From assembly GCA_030015575.1 (NCBI GenBank), contig JASDDO010000024.1, forward strand, positions 221,236,996 through 221,300,995: a stretch of DNA of 64,000 bases. Direction: 5' to 3'. Both the position numbers and the translations under genes were made by a program. This DNA comes from Agapanthus africanus. Taxonomy: Eukaryota > Streptophyta > Magnoliopsida > Asparagales > Amaryllidaceae. The first letter of the stretch is position 1. Each line of letters opens with the position of its first letter. Of the stretch, positions 58,949 to 64,000 are shown piece after piece. A model generated the notes under the pieces. That model made no database searches. It had not been told where the DNA came from and saw only the letters and a program-made list of their open reading frames with translations.

Positions 58949-60225
58949 CAGTGATGACTTGGCTGGTGGCTTCAGCTTCTTTCACAGTCATTGTGAAAGC
59001 CTGTCGCCTCGGTCCATTCCTCCTTGCTGGAGGAGTATTCCTCTGCCCGTTCCTTTGTACTTGAGGTAAGTTCCGTTGAGCTTGATGGAACCGACGAGGA
59101 GGAGGTGCAGTCGGTCCACGAGGGGGTGGAGCAGGGAGAGCGAGTCATGGAGCAGGTGCCTAGATGGCTGGGCACTGCTGATAAGTGATTGCTGGCCTGG
59201 GTGCAGCATTTGGGTTGTGTCTACGAGGATAAGACCCAATGTCATGAGTAGCTGAATCGCAGACTAAGCAAAGGCAATTTGCACGCCGGCAGTTTTTCAC
59301 CAAATGTCCATCTCTCCTGCAGTAGGTACAAAAGGCCGGGTTGGACCGGTTGTTCGGTACTCCCGGTCTCCTGAGCATAAATTGTGGCCTTGAAGAGGCT
59401 CCTCCTGCCATCTGAGTGGCATGGCGCTTCATTCCGGCAGAGTGGGGTCTGCCTTTCATCTTCGCCACTACCTCATATCGGCGGGTAGCTTTCAGGGCCA
59501 TCTCGTAGGCTGGGAAATCCCTTGTAGCTAAGGCAGCTTGGATTTCTGGATCTAACCCTTGCTGAAATCTTCTGGATCTGATCTCAGCAGTTGGTATCAA
59601 ATGTGCCGCGAACTTGTTAAGGTCTTGTGTTAGTTGTGTAATATGTGATATTAGGAAATCGAATATTGAGACATATTTTACCTACTGAGTATGGTAAACT
59701 CAGCGTCATACTCATCCACTGACTTGGTCCACATCGAATCCTGTTATAGATGAATAAGTTGTTGCTCCATATTGAATCGGGCAGTCTTTAGGAAGTATTT
59801 CATGTCGAGCATATCGCAAAAAGTATTCCATTCGATAGGCTGGTCAAGACGGCTTTCTTCCTCCTTCCACCAAACTCAGGCGTTGTCAGTGAGTTACAGC
59901 TTCACAACTCGTACCCAAGTGATCTCTGGCACTTGTGCCGCTGCTAGATCATCCTCAATACTTTGAGCCTATTTCTCAGCTTCCAGAGGGCTCTCTTTTC
60001 CAGAGAACTGCTTGGGGTGCAAAGTCCGGAATTGCTTTACCCCAGGTGCTTCCGCTTCTGGACGGTTCATCAAAATAGCAGTTTGTTGCTTCTGTCCCTT
60101 CAGGAGGCTGCGGATTGCCTTAAGCAGTACTGTCTGCTTATTGATCGGAGCAGTGACGATAGGCGTAAGCGGTAGAGAGGTGGTGTATTGTTGAAATTGG
60201 TACTGGTGTTGTTTGGAGAATCCAT
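58949..60225 (-). pseudogene. gag: Gypsy gag, broken
   Basis: Capsid and nucleocapsid precursor. Start chosen: ATG at 60225 (MDSPNNTSTNF). A one-base shift follows within 50 codons. Then come LHPKQFSGKESPLEAEK, PEITWVRVVKL, VWWKEEESRLDQPIEWNTF and KSVDEYDAEFTIL, the retrotransposon gag domain. After a 62-69 bp interruption (see 59624-59685) it continues KFAAHLIPTAE, RRFQQGLDPEIQ, and the nucleocapsid knuckle CTYCRRDGHLVKNC. A second knuckle has Tyr in place of the last Cys (CLVCDSATHDIGSYP). A Pro/Arg-rich tail leads to TVKEAEATSQVITG. Several in-frame stops (for example 59160-59162 TAG, 59145-59147 TGA) fit C-to-T changes at Gln and Arg codons. Confidence 0.85.
59624..59685 (-). other. Second candidate intron in gypsy gag, 62 bp
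   Basis: The minus strand runs from gtaggtaaaatatg to aactaacacaag. Removal keeps frame between EFTIL and LNKFAAHL. An alternative pair (gtaaaatatg to cttaacaag, 59613-59681) has the better donor but leaves a one-base shift. At 62 bp it is near the lower limit for plant introns, so this could be an indel. Confidence 0.3.
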
Positions 60226-60407
60226 AACCTTGAAAGAAAAATTTGGGTTAGGACAGATTCAAAGTATATGAAATTGTAAGTTCAAGGAATATGAAATGTA
60301 AAGAATGTTTTTAGTTGTTGGTTCTTGTGTTATATTGCTTACAACTTCATGCAGAATTTACCCGTATGTCCATGCAGAACTGACCTGCATGGGCTGCCAA
60401 CAAAATC
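60226..60407 (-). other. Gypsy leader between 5' LTR and gag
   Basis: Short non-coding leader. The minus strand just after the LTR reads gattttgttggcagcccatg; it does not match the initiator-Met primer site and I cannot assign the tRNA. Confidence 0.5.
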
Positions 60408-61593
60408 TATCACGCCCCGCTTCCCGGTGTACGGGGAGCGGACGCGACGAGACCCGCTACGTATTTACTCAGAAGTAAACACACTACGCGTATCTAAGCA
60501 ATATAAAGTAAATGTACACAAGAAAAAAGACAATAGATGTAATTGAACAACAACTTTTATTTATTAACAATTCTTTACAAGTACAACTGGAAATGTAAAT
60601 ACATGAATAGAAAACAATGTTTAAACAATGACATGAACTGAAATGAAAAGTATGTACAAGTATCTAAAGCTCAGGGTCAAAGGCTAACTGCTCCAAGTCT
60701 TCTGTACTGGGCTCGATCTCCAATGATTCGGATCCACCTGAAAATATTCCAAAGAAATAAGAAAAGGAATGTCGTCAGCGAACAATCGCTTGGTAAGTCC
60801 CAAAGATGGGTAGAGATAGAATAGACAGAAAGAGAGTATAACTACTAATGTTTGATTATAATGTTAACGCAGTTGTTTGTAGTTTAGTACAGAATATGCC
60901 AGTGTATACGAGAGGTGTCCCACTATTCTGGAGACTAAGGTATATGGAGCACAAGGAACCGTTCAGCCATGGTACAACGGCAATGGATATTCATGTTGGG
61001 TGTATTATGGTTATAGTCTCGTCCCACTTCTAACACATTCCGTACCAATCTACCCCTTTAAAACCCCGTAATGTCTTTTGTATTGATTGTATTGTTTTGT
61101 TATATAGATGGATGAATTGCCGAAACCATGATATCAGTAAACGAAATGGATATAAATGGATAGTCATGTAAACGGAGTATATCCATGGTTTGGTTCACTC
61201 AATATATATTGATATAGATTGAATAGATGGATTCATATTGAATTGTAGTTTATACTTGAATCATATTCAAGTCATATTTATTAGATTGAGACTCAGTCTG
61301 AGTCAGACACTTTAAAAAGAAATTGAAGTCCTGAATTAGTTATGATGTAATCGGTAACTGCTACATATGGACGGCAGGATTTGTGTCTTTTTCCAAGATA
61401 ATTACCGTATTGATAATACCGTTTGTTAGATTGTCTACCTTAGATAGGCAAGCACCCACATTCTCTGGCTCCCCGAGGCTCAAGAGAATTGGTCTTGTAA
61501 TTTAGTATAACTTGAGGGAGGGTGGGTTTATGTAAAAATAGTTTGATATAATTTCAAAATACACCACAAGTTTTTAATTATCGTCTTTAGGGT
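60408..61593 (-). repeat. Gypsy 5' LTR (outer end undefined)
   Basis: Direct repeat of 55381-56590 with scattered substitutions. Beyond 61593 there is no second copy to compare because the 3' LTR is truncated there. Confidence 0.85.
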
Positions 61594-62166
61594 TTTTATA
61601 AATGTATATTTTATAAACGTGAAATTTCTAGTGAGTAGAACCTAGTTTTCATTGTTCATGGTATTTTAATAAAATATTGAGATTGTATTGAATTGAAATG
61701 GTATTTTCCTGTAATGGCGATTCCTTTGATTTAGAAAACTTGGAATATTTGTATAATATATTTAAAATAGACCTTTTGATAATACTCATATATATTTATA
61801 TATTTAATAAAAATAAATTTTATTTATTTTCTATAAATCTCATTTTCCTAAAAATAACATTAAAAATTCCTTCGATATCGAATGCTCCTTGCGGAGGTCT
61901 GCATCTCGTTCTACTAGGCCCAATGACGTGCGATAGCCCGCACCATTCCGATCGGGGTTCCCTAAAATGGGTTGTAGAGGTATAATTGTAAGAAATTAAT
62001 TAACACACTTTTTAAAGAAATGGTTTTGTAAGTTGATGATATTTATTTGTAATGTCGTATTTTCCCATAACTAGAATTCCAAAACTTCATCGTGCTATAT
62101 CAAAGATGTGTGTTGTGATGAGGTAGGTCATTACCTCATGAATTTTCTAAAGGTAATACAAGTATT
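61594..62166. other. Unassigned AT-rich stretch, possibly the rest of the gypsy 5' LTR
   Basis: No coding features. It contains a GC-richer island at 61885-61975 (ggaggtctgcatctcg, gatcggggttccctaaaatggg). Bases 62162-62166 (gtatt) precede the next LTR and would be its TSD. Confidence 0.4.
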
Positions 62167-64000
62167 TGTTCCCCTCCGAACGGCGGCTCGAGACATGGGC
62201 GTCTCGCCTGAGGTTCGGGGCAGGTGCTATTTGGTTTTATCCGTCCACCTCTCCGAAGATGCCAAGTTGATTTATGGCACCGTGAATCGGAGGTTTGGAC
62301 GGATGTGACCGATGTAGCAGACTTCGTCAGATTCCCCTTCGCTTGAGGGGTTTTTGATTGTGGGGACGCTCTTCCCTGCAGGCGCAAGCCCCTGCAGTTA
62401 ATTACGCTACCGCATCGCGGTAACCACTTTCTCCTTCTCCAGAATTTCACTTCGTGTCGTGGGTGTTTGTTTTGTTTGTGATTGCCCGTGGATTGTATAC
62501 GGAGACTAATTTATGTCGTCGCCCATAGGACGTGGATTAGTCCAAATCCGTATTTACTTAGATTTGGGTTTGGTGTTTTAGTTTAAGGATACATTAGCCG
62601 TATTGAGGCTAAGATCAACTTAAACGCTCGTTAAGGATACGTTAGTCCTGTTTGAAACTAAGATCAACTTAACGGAAAGAGCGTTTAGGGGCTCTATTGT
62701 TCCAGTTTAGGGATGTAGTGGTCCATAGGTAGTTTAAGGACATTACGGTTCATTGCCAGTTTAGGGACATGGTGGTCCATGTTCCAGTTTAGGGACATGG
62801 TGGTCCATGTTCCAGTTTAGGGACATGGTTGTCCATCGTTCCCGTTTTAGGGACTGATGTTAGTTTAAGGACGCATAAGTCCATGGGTTTAAGGACCCCA
62901 CAGTCCGTATCTTGGTTTAAGGACGCATAAGTCCATGAGTTTAAGGACCCCACAGTCCGTATCGATGTGTGGTTGTCGGGACCCGTTACCTCTCTGACGT
63001 CGTTGAAGGATTACAACGATAGGTGTCAGAGGAGTTCGGAGATGTACCCTTGAACCGGATGTAAATTGATTTAAGAGAGCAGTCTTGCTCAGTCAATTTA
63101 ATTTGAGGACTTACGGCCATGATTGGGTTAAGTCCAGTTGAATATGTTCAACATTTTTCTTTATCTTTGGCCTATTAGGCCTGTGCTAGGGCTTTGCCCT
63201 TGTTTGATAATGCACTGCATTTTATTCTGGCCTGCTAGGTCTTTTGATTTGGGCTCTGTCCCTTTTTAAATGATGCAGAGCATCTGTTTGGGCTCTGCCC
63301 CTTCTTTAAAATAATGCATTGCATTTAATTTGGCCTGTTAGGCCTTTTTTAATTGGGCTTGGCCCTTCTGTAAATAATGCAGTGCATTAATTATATGACA
63401 GTGGCTTGTCAGGCGCTTTGTGCCAATTATTGAGCGCAAGCGCATGTGAAGGTGACACGTGTCACGCTTTGGTGAGCGCAAGCGCAACAACGCAGTGCGC
63501 TGCGTCAGTGCGCTGCGCTGTTGCGCCGCTGACACGTGGCGCTCTCTGGTGGCTTGCGCCAACCCAGGAGCGCAACAGTGCAGTTTTTGCAAGTGCAAGG
63601 CACTGTTATTATTTATTTTTTATTGAAGATCATTGATCTTGTTCTTAGATCAATGATCTATTCAGAAGAAATTCTTCTCTTTTATAAAGGTTTTTACCTT
63701 TTTCTTTTTTTTTTCTTAAGTTCTTCTCAAAATTCTTCAGAGTTCTCTCTGTTTTTTTTTGAAGTTCTTGATGTTGTTCCTCCCCCCTTTGAATTGGGGT
63801 CTAGGGGCCTTTATTTAGTGCCCATTAATTTGTTAAATTTGTTAAAGAGATCCTTCTCTGAGTGATTTGGGGAATTTTCCCCACCGTTGAATCTTTGATC
63901 CAAGGGCTCCTGTTTTACAGAAGACAATCTTCTTGTTTTAACAAGAACAGAAAGATCTTACTGGAATTTTAATTCTGTTTGGCGTAAACACCCCAGCGCT
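62167..64000 (-). mobile_element. Second copy of the 3-kb LTR, cut by the window end
   Basis: Starts TGTTCCCCTCCGAAC and follows the reverse complement of 52442 downward to about 49760: ggggcaggtgctatttggt, aagatgccaagttgattta, cttccctgcaggcgcaagcccctgcag, accttgaa, and the gcgc-rich block at 63410-63590. Its minisatellite (ccagtttagggacatggtggtcc, 62750-62830) differs in sequence and copy number from the other copy. Whether it is a solo LTR or the 3' LTR of a full element cannot be seen. Confidence 0.8.

Larger units (their letters stand above)
55381..61593 (-). mobile_element. Ty3/gypsy retrotransposon (chromovirus-like), defective
   Basis: Direct repeats 55381-56590 and 60408-61593 are its LTRs. 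On the minus strand they end ggggcgtgaca, or gggcgtgata in the second copy. Gag, protease, RT, RNase H and the start of integrase lie between on the minus strand. The 3' end of pol, the polypurine tract and probably part of the 3' LTR are deleted, because LTR sequence joins directly to integrase code near 56584-56594. The outer end of the 5' LTR beyond 61593 is not defined and no TSD is found. Confidence 0.9.

Noticed and set aside
63338..63865. Overlapping open frames in the terminal LTR
   Set aside because: Cys/Ala/Arg-rich translations of gcgc repeats on both strands; compositional artefacts.
1..64000. tRNA, rRNA or organellar sequence
   Set aside because: No cloverleaf, rRNA core motifs or plastid/mitochondrial genes seen; the tRNA-like hits are retrotransposon primer sites.

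Overview
This is plant nuclear DNA, almost certainly intergenic repeat space of an angiosperm with a repeat-rich genome. I recognise no ordinary host gene. Nearly every interpretable base belongs to a transposable element: Ty1/copia and Ty3/gypsy LTR retrotransposons, a CACTA (En/Spm) DNA transposon, solo LTRs and foldback elements. The family assignments rest on motifs read in translation and on termini and target-site duplications (TSDs) read directly. The species cannot be named from the sequence.

Layout. 1-770 is a near-perfect foldback (hairpin) element. About 840-2992 may be a degenerate element with very short LTRs. 2993-5911 is unassigned low-copy-looking DNA that contains a 21-24 bp tandem array (5305-5552). 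A SIRE-like copia element on the minus strand occupies 5912-29831 (TSD TCTGT/TCTAT). Its 3' LTR (5912-19508) is split by an 11.1-kb CACTA transposon (7787-18867, TSD CTT) carrying a TNP2-type transposase and a second En/Spm gene. Its internal region is split by a 2.6-kb chromovirus-type solo LTR (20093-24603, TSD AGAAG), which itself holds an Athila/Tat-like solo LTR (20628-22495, TSD GCTGT). Only gag of the SIRE element survives.

The tandem array resumes in the opposite orientation at about 29865-30078, 32128-32160 and 54996-55278. It is cut by a copia-type solo LTR (30079-32127) and by a 22.8-kb nested stack (32161-54995, TSD GTTAC). The stack is a decayed minus-strand copia element. A younger plus-strand non-autonomous relative sits in its RNase H region (34483-44387, TSD GGAAC), and a 3.0-kb solo LTR sits in its leader (49423-52442, TSD ACAGA). 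Next comes a minus-strand Ty3/gypsy element (55381 to at least 61593) with gag, protease, reverse transcriptase (RT), RNase H and a truncated integrase. The window ends inside another copy of the 3-kb LTR (62167-64000).

How it fits together. The oldest visible layer is a locus with two opposed minisatellite arrays, which once formed a long inverted repeat. Successive insertions expanded it from roughly 1.2 kb to about 50 kb. The most interesting single observations are that split inverted minisatellite; an 89-bp GT-AG intron-like segment that exactly bridges gag and pol of the gypsy element; hairpin-rich 593-bp tandem repeats upstream of the CACTA transposase; stress-type promoter motifs in solo LTRs; and a GC-rich double palindrome shared by unrelated LTR elements. 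Most in-frame stops are of the C-to-T type expected from decay of methylated DNA.
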